DNA of 64,000 bases from assembly GCA_949752745.1 (NCBI GenBank), contig OX457032.1, positions 10,357,543 to 10,421,542 of the forward strand. Direction: 5' to 3'. This document shows, piece by piece, positions 1 through 10,429 of this stretch (position 1 is the stretch's first letter; the number at the start of each line of letters is the position of its first letter). This DNA is from Protula sp. h YS-2021. Taxonomy: Eukaryota; Annelida; Polychaeta; Sabellida; Serpulidae. The position numbers and the translations under genes are program-made. The notes beneath the pieces are model-generated. The model ran no database searches. It saw only the letters and a list, made by a program, of their open reading frames with translations, and had not been told where the DNA came from.

Positions 1-1290
1 GGATGCATTCACTATGGGCTGTTCCACGGTATTTTCCACTGATGTGATCATGATCTCGCACACGATCTACTCCCAACATCTCATTGCAAATGTAACAATG
101 AGTAGCTTGTTTCTTATCCTCAGCAGTCCTTTCAATGGGTTTTTGCTTGCTCAATCGATTCATAATGTGATCACGTTCATCCAACATATACTCTGGAAAT
201 TTGTGAATTACAGTGTCTCCACAGGAGAACGCTTCTCATAATCGCTGGCGACAACATAGACAACATTATTAGCCTTGTGGTGTTGCTTATCCTGTGTGTA
301 ACTCTTCTTAGTACAGCATTCAATGTCGGCATAAATAACAAAGGGTACCTTTTATTGTTTTGCAATGCCCTAGAATCGAATGAGTGTATCCTCTGGAAAT
401 GACACTCGCTGTGCTACATGCTTTCTACAAACTTGACAATGTTTGTCCAGAAGGTCTTGTCGCATTAATCCATGCAAACAATTGAGGCAGTAAAATGTTT
501 TGCTATCGTGCTTTTTGAGTCGACCAAAGTTTTTAATCAGACAATTATGCCTCTTTTCATTGTCAATAATAAGCAGCACATTGAATTCAGTGTCACTATC
601 ATGTTGACTCATGCGACCCATGTGGATGGTTACTTCAACTTGACTTTCCCAACCAAAAACATTGACGGCAATGTTGTTCATTTTCTCAAATTTGGGAATT
701 TGATAAATTGGTGTTGGAAATATTATATCTTCCACATCCAGTTCATGTTCAAACTGTTGATATTTGTAAACTTAACTTTCATTGTCATTAATTGGGTGAC
801 AATGAGCTAATATAGACCATAGGAAGCACTTGTTGTCTGTGTTCTTGATGTTGATAACACACTTGGTATCCTTTATCTTCTTTGACATCTCAATGTAGGT
901 GGAGGCCGGCTCTAGTATAGTTGTATGAACTTCAGTTTGAAGAATCTTATTCAGCACCCATCCAGATCCTTGACTTTCATGCTCATCCAATTTATTGAAC
1001 AAATCCTTGAATGCGCTTGGCAAATCGTTATCAATATCTATTTCACTGAATGCTCTAACATTTTTGGTGCTCAGGTGAGAGCTATCCACAAGTTCTACCA
1101 ACACCTTCCCCCCTTCACTTGTTGTTATTTTCTTGAATCTACTTTTCAAATGTCGCGTGATGCGATTTTCTTGCTGATGCATTTCCAGGAGGAAGTCGGA
1201 TCATTTTCAGGTTCACAACTTTTTAATGTGTATATCCGCCAAGGCTTGTTCTTCTACTTTTACCCACTTGCATTACATCCTTCTTTATTT
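1..1290 (-). pseudogene. pPolB N-terminal fragment, third Polinton (copy C)
   Basis: Minus-strand pieces match, in order, the N-terminal 40 percent of the intact pPolB at 19445-23206. A short basic stretch near 1225-1290 matches residues about 89-100. Then comes the region before and through the DNKCFLWS motif (772-1182), then the RH-CLIKNF-RL stretch and a CxxC/HxxxC zinc finger (370-735). Past a decayed exonuclease I region, the window edge cuts in the CxxC...RDHDH...AHSEC zinc/HNH-like motif (about 1-110). Frames change between blocks, and about 15 residues are missing near 1170. It is a dead remnant of an element that extends left of the window. Amino-acid divergence from copies A and B shows it is a separate lineage. 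Confidence 0.85.
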
Positions 1291-2429
1291 GTTTCTTCGT
1301 TTGTCTCATTTTTACACGTATGTTGTGAATTGGTGCTGCATGAATATATGCATCATCACATGAATGATTTGCATATTGTTCAGCATCGTTGGGAACATGG
1401 AAGCCAACGCGGCCAATAAAAGTCCTCTTTTTTACGAAAGGCAATCAGATTTTTACATCTCCTATTCATCTAAGTTTGGCAGTACTGCATGATACCATCC
1501 ATATTTCACTTCTTCGTTTGTTATATCCATGTTATCACTTCGCTTCCTTTATGGTAAACGGTGAAAATTGATCGAGTACTTGTGAGGTAATGCTCGTTTG
1601 AAATTTTGACAAATGACGTCGTTAATGACGTCATTATTAAAAATTGAAAGTCTTACTGATGTTATACTGAAAGAATGGTTGAAATCAGTCCAGTACTTGT
1701 GAAGTTAGCGCTGTTGATATTGGCTTGCTGCCTGATATACTACATAGGCTTGAAGTTGGGTGGGGGGTTCCAACAATGAAAAATGTTCAGAATTGTCTGA
1801 AACGTAAAACTAAGTCAGAATCTCAATTTTCCGCCTGGAGTGAGGGGGGGAGGGAGGGACTCGGTTACCAGGAGGGAGGGAGTCGTTTACCAGTGGGGTT
1901 CACTAGCATCCAGAAATGTCTTATATCTACTCCACACAGCAACTGCACCTTGGTTTTTGTAAGAAGTCAGCTAAACATTATGACGTCCTCCTTGACTGGT
2001 TTGGCCACGAAACGTAAGCCCATGATTATTTACCGTTTTGTGTAATTATAACAATTTCCTTCATCAAGAAACTAACCATCTGTTGTGGAAATTAATTCAA
2101 TATTATTTATGTCTCATTTTAGTTTGAAAGAGGTGAGTTCAAAGGTGAATTTACCTTTTGAACCCCAAAGAGCACATGGGGAACTTTAAACATGCCAGCC
2201 TTTAAAGGAGCAGTTATTTATTGAGAAGCAAATAAGCCAAGAGGCAAATCGTGTGACTCACCCACGGGGAGAGGGAGAGGCAGCCAGTAGTCACACAGCA
2301 TCAAGTCATTCCTCGCCAACCACCCCCCCACCCCTCCCCACCCCAGGAGAGCAAAATTTCACGACATTTAACCAAATTGACCATAGTATTCATATTATCA
2401 GTCAGTATGTAGGGTAGGTGGGTCGCCCC
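1291..2429. other. Non-coding spacer
   Basis: No gene is recognisable. A single G-rich unit near 1755-1870 is related to the repeats at 2430-3060 but inverted, carrying the ATGTTCAGAATTGTCTGAAACG core. Two TGACGTCA-like sites lie near 1615-1640. A C-rich patch lies at 2320-2345. Short frames here have no family resemblance. Confidence 0.5.
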
Positions 2430-3060
2430 TCGACCCTCTCTCCCCGGGGTCATTTTGAGTTTTTTGTATATTTACACGTTTCAGACAATTCTAAACAGTT
2501 TTGGCTTTTGGATCGATAACCCCCCCCCCCCTGGGGGGGCCATTTTGAGATTTTTGTATATTTACACGTTTCAGACAATTCTTAACATTTTTGGTTTTTG
2601 GACCGACCCGTCTCCTAGGGGTGCCATTTTGAAATTTTTGCATATTTATCCGTTTCAAGTGAGAACATTTTTGGTTTTTGGACTGACCCCCCTCCCCCCA
2701 CCGAGGGGCATTTCGAAAATTTTGTATATTTACACGTGTCAGACAATTCTGAAGATTCTGGGCTTTTGCATTGACTCTGCCCCGCGGGGCGATTTTGCGA
2801 TTTTGGCATATTTACCCGTTTCAGACAATTCTGAAAATTTTTTATTTTTGGACTGACCCTCTCCCCTCCCCCCGGGGGACGATTTTGCGATTTTTGCATA
2901 TTTTTCCGTTTCAGATAATTCTGAACATTTTTGGTCTTTGGACTGACCCCTTCCAGGGGCGATTTTGCGATTTTTGCATATTTATCCGTTTCAGACAATT
3001 TTAAGCATTTTTTATTTTCAGCCCCCCCTCGAGCAAAATTTCACCAAATTTAACCGTAGT
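2430..3060 (+). repeat. C-rich tandem repeat, about 100-bp unit
   Basis: Six to seven degenerate units each hold a run of C or G, then GCGATTTTTGCATATTT, CGTTTCAGACAATTCTGAA and TTTTTGGACTGACCC. The repeat proteins read from it (PFQTILNIFGFWTDP in rotation) are artefacts. The same unit occurs inverted at 15755-15840, on the other side of the decayed Polinton. The units may therefore be remains of that element's terminal inverted repeats, which in these elements are often tandemly repeated. Confidence 0.75.
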
Positions 3061-3132
3061 ATGCATATTATAGGAAAGTATGCTAGGTTGTTCCCCCCTC
3101 CCGGGAAAGAACGTAAAATCCTGGAAAATTCG

Positions 3133-3140
3133 TATAAAAG
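3133..3140 (+). promoter_or_regulatory. TATA box (TATAAAAG)
   Basis: TATAAAAG lies 44 nt before the ATG at 3184. The same octamer stands before pPolB and PC4-like genes in copy B, which supports its use as a viral promoter. Confidence 0.6.
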
Positions 3141-3183
3141 CGCTGTTTCGTTCTCGAAACGGTAATTACGTCACCAAGACATC

Positions 3184-3924
3184 ATGGAAACGTCGCTGAA
3201 AGCACCTCCAGCTGTCAAAATAGGCATTCATGACTTGTTTCGCTTCTCTGCTAACGAAACAAAGGTTTTTGATGATACAGTGTTAACTGTGGAAGAGAAT
3301 GATGCGTTTCTAGTTGCAATGACAGATACTGAAAAAGCCTGAGAGGAAACATTAGGGGCTCCGTCAGGCGTCCCTACAGTGCAGCAAAGAATGCCTGAGG
3401 AAGCGTTAGGTGCTCCGCCAGATGTGTCTACAGTGCAGCATGGAATGCCAGATCCTGAGGGACCTGACTACCCGTTCTGGGTTCCAAATGCACTTGTAAA
3501 TGGCAGCAGTACGCCACTCAGCACAAAGTTAAAAGCGCATCTAAAACATCTTGAGGAAGAAGAAGTGGTTATGTCAAGCGATGACGACGACAACGACGAT
3601 GACAACAACAACGACGACAACGACGATGACGACGACGATGACGACGGCTTACGACAAGCATCTCAAATCTAAATTTGAATCTAGCAAGACCGTCCGTGTT
3701 ACTGAGGAAGATATCACGCTGTTGAAACGAAACTTTCAAGCAGTGCTTCCTCTGATCGATAGCAACATTTTATGGTATTTATGTGAAGAAGGCTTTTTCG
3801 ACCAACACACGTACATGTACCTAACTGAAGAACTGAGTGTTGTCGTTCAGCTCATCTACATGCTAGAAGGAAAAACACAGCATGTTCCCGCGTCACAACC
3901 ACAGTTCTGCGAAGCAAGGATGTG
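3184..3924 (+). pseudogene. Acidic accessory protein with CARD-like C-terminus
   Basis: The frame starts at the ATG behind a TATA box. It runs about 52 codons to a TGA (near 3340), continues in the same frame through a proline-rich middle, and reaches an Asp/Asn tract (3583-3645) encoded by a GAC/GAT/AAC microsatellite. A frame change in that tract leads to about 90 further residues ending at 3924. That C-terminal part has the spacing of a CARD domain: an LLKRN start, ID--IL--L-EEGF in the middle, and a hydrophobic VVQLIYMLEGK last helix. Death-fold proteins bind caspase adaptors, so an apoptosis-modulating role is possible. This is inference from a short helical pattern. Copy B has no counterpart. 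The stop and the frame change mean it is probably dead, unless the microsatellite length is variable. Confidence 0.5.
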
Positions 3925-3932
3925 AAGCAAAG

Positions 3933-4186
3933 ATGGATGTAGAAACGTGTTTCAAGGAGAAGTACGTGGACTACATGATAAGTGAACTGGCGCGCTTTTG
4001 ATCTATTCAACAACAACTACAATACTTTAGCATATATTGGGAACTTGCTCATTCCACGTTGAACTTAACAGACTTACGTGAGGATTTCATCAAAGAGTGT
4101 GTGCTGTCAGGCATTGACGAAGCTGAGGTGTTTGATGTGGAAGCAGCATATCACTTTGCTCGTTTTGATCTTGGAGACTGTTTGAT

Positions 4187-4188
<2 letters not shown>
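3933..4188 (+). pseudogene. Unknown viral accessory protein (copy A)
   Basis: ATG at 3933, TGA at 3999-4001, then the same frame stays open to the GA microsatellite. It is homologous to the minus-strand gene at 31620-31960 of copy B. Both share a start with a Cys/Phe-rich helix (KxYxDxMI), a Y-WE/D-xH-TLN/SLD middle, an acidic stretch, and a DVEAxY...D-CL end. Conservation between two diverged elements indicates a real gene. No family is recognised. It sits between the accessory end genes and the Cys-rich gene, in the same order in both copies. Confidence 0.55.

Positions 4189-4249
<61 letters not shown>
4189..4249. repeat. (GA)n microsatellite
   Basis: About 30 GA repeats. They happen to keep the upstream frame open as Arg-Glu repeats into the next gene. 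Confidence 0.95.
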
Positions 4250-4251
<2 letters not shown>

Positions 4252-4271
4252 TTAATCTATATTGCAGTATA

Positions 4272-4463
4272 ATGGCAGACATTACATTGAGACAATATAT
4301 TGTGCAAAAAACATATTGTGAAGAAATGTTAGTAGCTGTAAAAATATTTGCATGTTTAGTATGTCTTGCTTGTCAAAATGAAGGAGGTCAAGAACATACT
4401 TGTCATTCCACATTTGTCTATACATACTGGAAGATCAATGGACTCCAATTATTGTGTCAATAG
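4272..4463 (+). pseudogene. Cys-rich small protein, truncated (copy A)
   Basis: The start MADITLRQYIVQK matches the 110-residue protein at 30704-31036 of copy B (MADMTLRQYIVQK). It keeps the paired cysteines (CLVCxAC, then a later Cys-x3-Cys). After YTYW the alignment jumps about 120 nt to the last 15 codons in another frame, so the second half is deleted. The normal C-terminal sequence is still visible out of frame up to about 4473. Confidence 0.7.
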
Positions 4464-4473
4464 TTGATTTGTA

Positions 4474-4572
4474 AGATATGTTGATTGAGTTATAAAGTGT
4501 AAGATATGTTGGTTGAATTGTAAAAATATGTTGATTGAGTTATAAGGCAAAATAAAATGTAAGATATGTTGA
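4474..4572 (+). repeat. Short AT-rich tandem repeat
   Basis: About four units of TAAGATATGTTGATTGAGTTATAA, roughly 26-40 bp apart, lie just before the integrase. They may supply the AT-rich leader or a polyadenylation signal (AATAAA at 4550-4555). Confidence 0.6.
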
Positions 4573-4597
4573 CAAGTGGCGATCATTTAGCGTTAAC

Positions 4598-5690
4598 ATG
4601 TCTACGTGGAACGACTACTGTACCGATATTTACTTTAAACCAAGTCAACTCGGGGCATTTGCTGGTCCTTAGAAACTTTATCAGATATTAAAAAACATGA
4701 TCAACCAGTCACTCATTCCAATGTGAAGAAATGATTGCAAGATCAAGATGCATTCTGTTTACTACGACCTGTACAACGTGTCATTACACGTGGTATTGAT
4801 GACATGTGGGATATTGATTAAGCTGACATGGGAAACATAGCTCCCTATAATGATGACACCCACTTTTTATTGGTTGTCATTGATGTGTTTTCCAAATATT
4901 TGTGGGTGCAGCCAATATCTAATAAATCACATACCAGCGTCATACAAGCCTTTCAAAAGCTTTTTCATGAAACACAACGAAGACTACGAACTCTAAGGTC
5001 AGATAAAAGAACTGAATTTAAAAACAGATGGATAAAAGCATTTTTGAAGAAGGGGGGAATACATACCTATACGAAAAAGAATGAAATCAAAGCCAACTTT
5101 GCTGAGAGAGTCATTCGTACTCTAAAGGGAATGATGTATCGATATTTCCTACATAATCAAACTTATCACTATATGGACATCCTTTCAGACTTAGTGCATA
5201 ATTACAACCATGGACCTCATGGTTCCCTCCCTAATAAGTATGCTCCTGCACATATTCGAAAGGAAAATGAATCTAAAGTGTGGAAGTGTATATGTATGTG
5301 TATGTATGTAGACAATTTGAAATTGAAATCAAAGAAGAAGAAAAAACCCTACAAATTTAAAATTGGTGATCATGTTCACATTTCCCACATGAAATATGTG
5401 TTTCAACGGGATTATCATAGAAAGTTGACGCAAGAGGTCTTCATTATCACACATCGTTGTAAGAAGCAAGGAATACAATTGTATCGTGTGAAAGACTTTT
5501 TGGACGAAGATATTGATGGACATTTCTATGGAGAAGAACTGCAAAAAAGTAACAAAAGATATTGAATCTGTCTACCGAATGGAAAAGGTCTTGAAAACAC
5601 GAAAAAGACGAGGTGTTAAAGAATTATTTGTCAAGTGGTTAGGTTGGCCAAAGAAGTTGGGTGAAAGAAACAGACATTCAAAAATGAAGC
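4598..5690 (+). pseudogene. Polinton integrase, chromodomain type (copy A)
   Basis: The retroviral-type DDE integrase of copy B (29514-30614) aligns throughout. A TAG at 4670-4672, a frame change near 4700, a TGA near 4730 and a TAA near 4820 break the N-terminal part. The core from about 4828 is open and keeps VIDVFSKY. It reads RSDKRTE at the second catalytic Asp, where copy B has RSDKGTE, and NFAERVIRTLK at the catalytic Glu. A one-base shift near 5540 separates the C-terminal chromodomain (VYRMEKVLKTRKRRG...FVKWLGWP). The stop codon is lost, so the frame runs into the ATPase. Confidence 0.85.
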
Positions 5691-6330
5691 ATCTTTTCAC
5701 ATGTTTGGTCTCTAGACCTACAGGCAGTGCTAAAACTTCTCTAGTCCGTGAAATTCTAGAACAAAAGTTAATTAAACCCTCTCTAAAAACCATTTTATGG
5801 CTCTATGCAGCAGATCAGCTTTTGCACAAGGGAATGAAAAGTGTGGAATTTTATCAAGACATTTCAGATGACATTGCAGGGCGCTTTAATCCAAAAAAAC
5901 CAAATTTACTCATCATTGACGACTTAATGACTAAATGCCATAATGATGAGCGTATGACACTCTCTTTAGTGTTGGCAGCAGTCATCAAAATCTAAGCATC
6001 ATTTTTATTGTACATAATTTATTCCATCATTGTTGAGATATGCGAAATATTAGTTTGAATACACATTACATCATTCTGTTTAAAAATCCTAGAGACAGTC
6101 AACAAATAAGTACATTAGCGCAGCAAATGTATCCTGGAAAATCTCAATTTCTCATAGAAGCCTATCAAGATGCTACCAGCAAACCTCATGGCTATTTATT
6201 CATTGATTTGAAGCCGAAGACGAATGATCAACTACGTATTCGTACAGGCATTTTACCAAAGGATACACATTATGTCTATGTGGATAAAGTAGTGTATGAA
6301 CAAGAACCAAGTCACTTGATCATTCGCAGA
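5684..6330 (+). pseudogene. Packaging ATPase (copy A)
   Basis: FtsK/HerA-type genome-packaging ATPase homologue. The P-loop reads SRPTGSAKTS where copy B has SGPTGSGKTS, so the essential glycine before lysine is Ala. The Walker B region NLLIIDDLM is kept (about 5905-5935). A frame change between about 5960 and 6040 interrupts the HNLFHHGKEMRN stretch, and the open frame resumes at 6040 with MRNISLNTHYII. The region missing in copy B is complete here: 13 extra nt between DQ and SVEFY near 5818-5850. The stop is lost and the frame continues into the next small protein. Confidence 0.85.
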
Positions 6331-6573
6331 CAAGGTACCAAGGAAGAATTAACTAGCTTGTTTGACATTTGTTTGAATATATTGCAAGGGCAGTTACCCT
6401 TAAGCTCAAAAAGGTATAAGGAATTCAAGCGTGAACGTCATACCCTACGCACACTGGCAGATAAGAAGATATCACTTCGAAGAAAAAAGAAATTGGTTAA
6501 TCAGAAAGGAGGATTCATTGGAGCTATTGCTAAATTTGCATTACACTTGCTAGCTGACTTGCTGTTAAAATAA
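6331..6573 (+). pseudogene. Small basic membrane-anchor-like protein (copy A)
   Basis: Equivalent to the 108-residue protein at 28552-28878. It has lost its start and first 30 residues and is fused in frame to the ATPase tail. It keeps TKEELTSLF-ICLNIL, the LPLSSKRYKxFxRERHTLRTLADKK block, the KKKLVNQKGGFIG motif and a hydrophobic C-terminus. This module is typical of Polinton/adintovirus genomes, and its exact role is not established. It is presumed to be a minor virion component. Confidence 0.7.
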
Positions 6574-6587
6574 AGTATACTTTAAAA

Positions 6588-7211
6588 ATGGTCCTCATTC
6601 CTGAATATGAATGTAAAATGTTGCTAGAAAAGAAGGGAAAAGATGGTGAAATCAAAACGAAAGTGAATAAACTTTTACGTGGGAAACGAACTCGTGAAAA
6701 GGCCATAGAAATGTCTCAAGTTCTTGGTCGTCATTTACGAACAATTCAGTCACAGTAACAACGACAAAAGTCTGTTACATCACCCAAAGAAGAAAAATCA
6801 TAAAAGTCACAACAGCTTCTAAACCATTTTCAACCTAATTATCATGTAAAACTAACACAACTTCTGGCAGAACTTAAGAAACATGGTACGAGATAGTCTG
6901 ATAAAAATGCACTTGTTTTAAAAACGGATACTGCCATCACAAATTCCAATATTATTGATTTGTTTAAAGAAGCATTGGTTGTTACATGAAGAAAAGAACG
7001 ACGAAAACCACCACATGGGTGGACGCAGTTTTTTCTGGAAATTGTAGATGATATTCCAAAAACTGTTTTTGGCGAAAAGACAACTCGTGAAGATATTGCA
7101 AATGAGATAAAACAACGTCAACAAAGGCTGTTTCCAGAAGAATGGGAAACTTTTCAACATAAATTAAAGAGTTATGGTGTTGTTGTTGTAAAGAAAATGA
7201 AAATAAAATAA
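6588..7211 (+). pseudogene. Conserved Polinton protein of unknown function (copy A)
   Basis: Starts MVLIPEYECKMLLEKKG and aligns with the protein at 27974-28555. A TAA after about 56 codons (near 6757), further stops in the linker, and a TGA near 6987 break it. The conserved C-terminal half (WTQFFLEIVDDIPKTVFGEK, then TREDIA) is recognisable. It ends with a VVVVKKMKIK extension that copy B lacks because of a stop. It lies directly after the membrane-anchor-like gene and before the penton promoter. Confidence 0.7.
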
Positions 7212-7398
7212 TATTCCTGTAAAGATTAGGTGTGTAAGTGCTTGCTGTCAAGAAGCAGTACACACCAATGTAGATCATGTAGACAGCAATGTAGACAGCA
7301 ATGCAGCTCATGTAGACAGTGTGGATGACGTGTGTCAAACATGAAGTAATATATACACACATCTAGTTTATCTACATCACATAAACGATTTAGCCATC
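7212..7398 (+). promoter_or_regulatory. Penton leader with TGTAGACAG repeats and TATA-like site
   Basis: Several TGTAGACAGCAATG / CATGTAGACAGTG repeats (7268-7325) precede an AT-rich ATATATACA site at about 7348-7356, some 45 nt before the penton ATG. Copy B also has a TATA box (27789-27796) ahead of penton, which supports a promoter for the capsid block. Confidence 0.5.
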
Positions 7399-8160
7399 AT
7401 GGAGTCAACAAGTTTTTATATTACTTTACCTAGTAATGCTACCGGTACCAACAACAAGGCTTCGAATGATCAAATTCGTATGCCTCGAACCATCTATTTG
7501 AAAGGAAAATATGAAGTAGCCTTAGCTGAAACTCAATATCCACATACATGGTCTACGATGAGGTCTAACTTGGACTATTATGTGAAATACATATCGGATT
7601 ATACATCTGATGGTGTCTTTAAAGCTGTGTATATTGCCCATGGCTATTATAAAACCCCTATGGAAGTCATTCAGGCGATAAATCAAGCCTTTAAAGATGC
7701 CTTTACCACTGATGAAGCCAATGTGTCTCCAATGAGATTAAACTATGATAAAATTACCAGGAAAGTCTCTCTGATGTTAAAAGATAATTTTGCCTCATCA
7801 TTTTCCACGAGATTAGGACAATTGTTAGGATCTTCACCATATATGGTTTATGTTAATCAAAGTGAGGCGCCGCATATGCTTGATATTAAACATGGATTTT
7901 ATACACTCTATGTGTTTTGTTGTATTTGTGAATCACAGGTTGTAGGAGATCATTATGTGCCTTTGCTACGACTTGTTGGAATACAAGGACATGATGGAGA
8001 CTTTATTATGAAAACTTATGGAAAACCTCACTGTGTTCCTGTAAACACATCCCAATTTGGCATGATAGAAATGAATATTAAGGATGACACAGGTGACAAC
8101 ATCTTATTTAAGACTGGGAAAGTGATCTGTAAACTTTATTTTCGACCAAACGCATTATGA
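7399..8160 (+). CDS. Penton / minor capsid protein (copy A)
   Basis: A 253-residue frame, fully open, begins MESTSFYITLPSNA and carries NKASNDQIRMPRTIYLKG and KYEVALAETQYPHTW. It is a close homologue of the 257-residue protein at 26977-27750. In the Polinton gene order the protein upstream of pX and MCP is the single-jelly-roll penton that caps capsid vertices; this assignment rests on order and family, not on a visible catalytic motif. It is the only long gene in copy A without a lesion. Its TGA overlaps the ATG of the next gene (ATGA). Confidence 0.8.
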   Translation: MESTSFYITLPSNATGTNNKASNDQIRMPRTIYLKGKYEVALAETQYPHTWSTMRSNLDYYVKYISDYTSDGVFKAVYIAHGYYKTPMEVIQAINQAFKDAFTTDEANVSPMRLNYDKITRKVSLMLKDNFASSFSTRLGQLLGSSPYMVYVNQSEAPHMLDIKHGFYTLYVFCCICESQVVGDHYVPLLRLVGIQGHDGDFIMKTYGKPHCVPVNTSQFGMIEMNIKDDTGDNILFKTGKVICKLYFRPNAL

Positions 8161-8466
8161 AAGCATATACACACGATCCGTCTACATATCGCAACCATTT
8201 TCTTCGTCAAGTGGGTGGGATTTAAAGTGGCGCGAATACAATATGGAGATGGTATTGGTTCAATACTGGGATCATTGGCTCGCAAAGCTATTCCACTGCT
8301 TAAGGCAGGGGCTAAAATCGTTGCACCACATCTTAAAAAGGCTGCAAAAGATGTCGCGAAAGCTGTTACAGGTCGAGGAGCACAGCGTGTGATTGGTGAT
8401 GTGTTAGTAGGACAAAAGAGAGTGCAACCGAAAAACCTGTCAGAAGACGAAAAGCTAAACGGATAA
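8157..8466 (+). pseudogene. pX/pVI-like virion protein (copy A)
   Basis: Begins MKAYTHDPSTYRNHFLRQVGG at the ATGA overlap with penton. A small deletion then shifts the frame, and the remainder is open at 8215-8466 with ARIQYGDGIGSILGSLARKA and a Lys/Ala-rich amphipathic segment. Compared with 26624-26980, the Arg-rich tail is altered by another shift. Related Polinton proteins are compared with adenovirus pX/pVI core and membrane-lytic proteins. Here only the Gly-rich plus cationic helix pattern supports that. Confidence 0.7.
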
Positions 8467-8499
8467 CATCAACAAAACATAACAAAGATATTTTTGAAC

Positions 8500-9845
8500 A
8501 TGTCTTTAATTCATAATCATTCTTATGAATGTAGTCTTTCTCCATTGGAATGGTTTCGTATACCACCAACGCAAACCGCTGTAGAAAAAAGTTATAATGT
8601 AGACTATCAACCACTGACTACCATTTGAGAGGGCACTCCAAAAGAATTCTACATTCCTGCGTGTACAGAAGAATATCTAGATTTAAAGAACAGTGAACTT
8701 CATATTGTATGCTATATTGTAAATGGTGATGGAACACCGTGTGGTGCAGATGATAACGTATCATGTATTATTGATTTGTTTAATGGGTTATGGACCAATA
8801 TTGAATTATTTCTAAATGATCGATTGGTATCACATAGTAACAATACCCATGGTTATACCAGCATAATATCCCACCTCATTCATGATTCGGAAGAAAGTCT
8901 CCATTCTGAGCGCTCTATGCGTCTTATCTATAAAGATACTGCTGGATTTATGAATACTAATGAGGTGAAAAGACCTAATCATGAAAAGCATGTATCAGAT
9001 TTTCATGTAAATGTTGAGGGTGGTAATCTAGCTGAAACAGGAAATAATGGTTTACATAATCGTTATTTGTATACACGTCAAAGCCATCAGTTTATGCTTT
9101 CAGGTGGTTTAAGGGTAGATTTGTTACAGCAGGATCGTTATCTTCCCAATGGCATCAGTATGAAATTGCGTTTACATAGGCAAAAAGATGAATATGTATT
9201 AATGGCTGCAGATACTGGTTTTAGAGTAGAATTGAGAGAGGCGTTTCCAGGTATTCAGTTAGGACATACAGATGCATTAATGAAAACTCCTTCTAAGTTT
9301 CATGTTACTAGAAAAGAATGTAAAATTTAGCTATTCCAACTGGATTTCAATCTTTTGTGAAAGATATCATCTTTTTGGGTCAATTACCTATACGTATTGC
9401 CATTGGACTGGTTCATAATGAATCCTTTGCTGGAACAGTTTTGAAAAATCCATACAATTTTGAACATTTTGACCTAAACTACATGCAACTTTACACTGAT
9501 GGTGAACCAGTCCTCTCCAAACCTCTCAAGCTTGACATTGCACGGGGCAAATATCTTGACGCTTTGGAAACGTTTTACAATTTTTTTGATAAACTGAATG
9601 GTGAGAAAAGTTCCATCATAAAACGGGAAGACTGGTCTAGAGGTTATGCTTTATTTTCTTTCGACTTAACACCTGATTATGATGGTGATGACCATTTTCC
9701 CCTTATCAAACATGGGAATTTGCGGCTAGAGATGAATTTTACCGGTGCCTTACAAAATACAGCCAATGTTATAGTCTATGCTGAATTTGATAACATCATT
9801 GAAATAAGTGCAAATCGCAGTATTCAATTCGACTACCAGTCATGA
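8500..9845 (+). pseudogene. Major capsid protein, double jelly roll (copy A)
   Basis: Aligns along its full length with the intact 457-residue MCP at 25246-26619. Lesions are a TGA at 8626-8628 where copy B has an Arg codon (CGA; a C-to-T change at CpG), a 9-residue in-frame loss after REAF near 9245, and a frame change at about 9325. Conserved blocks include EYLDLKNSELHIV, LFLNDRLVSHSNNTHGY, the C-terminal DLNYMQLYTDGEPV and NRSIQFDYQS. The last codons overlap the protease start. Confidence 0.85.
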
Positions 9846-10261
9846 ACACGAAGCAGATAGAGGCCATACTGTCTCATGATGTCACGACAAAAGACTTCTT
9901 TCAAGTCGTTTTTTCCATGGACCAGTTACCATCTTTACAACGTGGTGCCTATGTCATCAATACAGACGATCATGGTGAGCCAGGAGAGCATTGGGTGGCA
10001 GTATATTATGACAAAGACCCTGCAGAATATTTTGACTCTTATGGACTTTTACCTACAAACAGTTGTTTGAATAAGTTTTTAAAGTTTAATTTCATTTATA
10101 ATTCAGTTCCATTACAAACATGAATTTTATTGTGTGTATTATATTATTCAAAGAACTCGAGGACATAGCCCTTTTGAAATCATTGATGTATTAAGAAGAA
10201 GTGATGGTGATTTTGTTGTAAAGGATTTTGCATATAGACATTATAAACCATTATTTTATTG
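9842..10261 (+). pseudogene. Adenain-like cysteine protease (copy A)
   Basis: The N-terminal two thirds are open (9842-10123), including the GEHWVAVYYDKDP histidine and EYFDSYG aspartate. Next to SVPLQT about 16 nt are missing compared with copy B. This removes the segment that carries the catalytic cysteine and shifts the frame. The rest (VLYYSKN... DGDFVVKDFAYRHYKPLFY) follows to 10261. The capsid-maturation protease of this copy is therefore inactive. Confidence 0.85.
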
Positions 10262-10429
10262 ATGCTATACTAGTTGTATTAGTTAAGTTGTATTAGTTAA
10301 GTTGTTGGTAATTGTCAATTTTATTTATTATAAATATTGTAAATAAAAACAAGACAGTTCTATACAACATTCTTTTTTATTGTGTTATACATTATTTACA
10401 TTTCAACAATTATTTTGTATTTCAACAAA
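10262..10429. other. Convergent intergenic region (copy A)
   Basis: AT-rich region between the convergent protease and PC4-like genes. It has two copies of TTGTATTAGTTAAG (about 10272-10300) and an AATAAA at about 10341, consistent with 3-prime ends of both transcript sets. Confidence 0.5.

Noticed and set aside
2455..3004. Two overlapping frames with IFGFWTDP-like repeats
   Set aside because: Translations of the C-rich tandem repeat, with no conservation beyond the DNA repeat.
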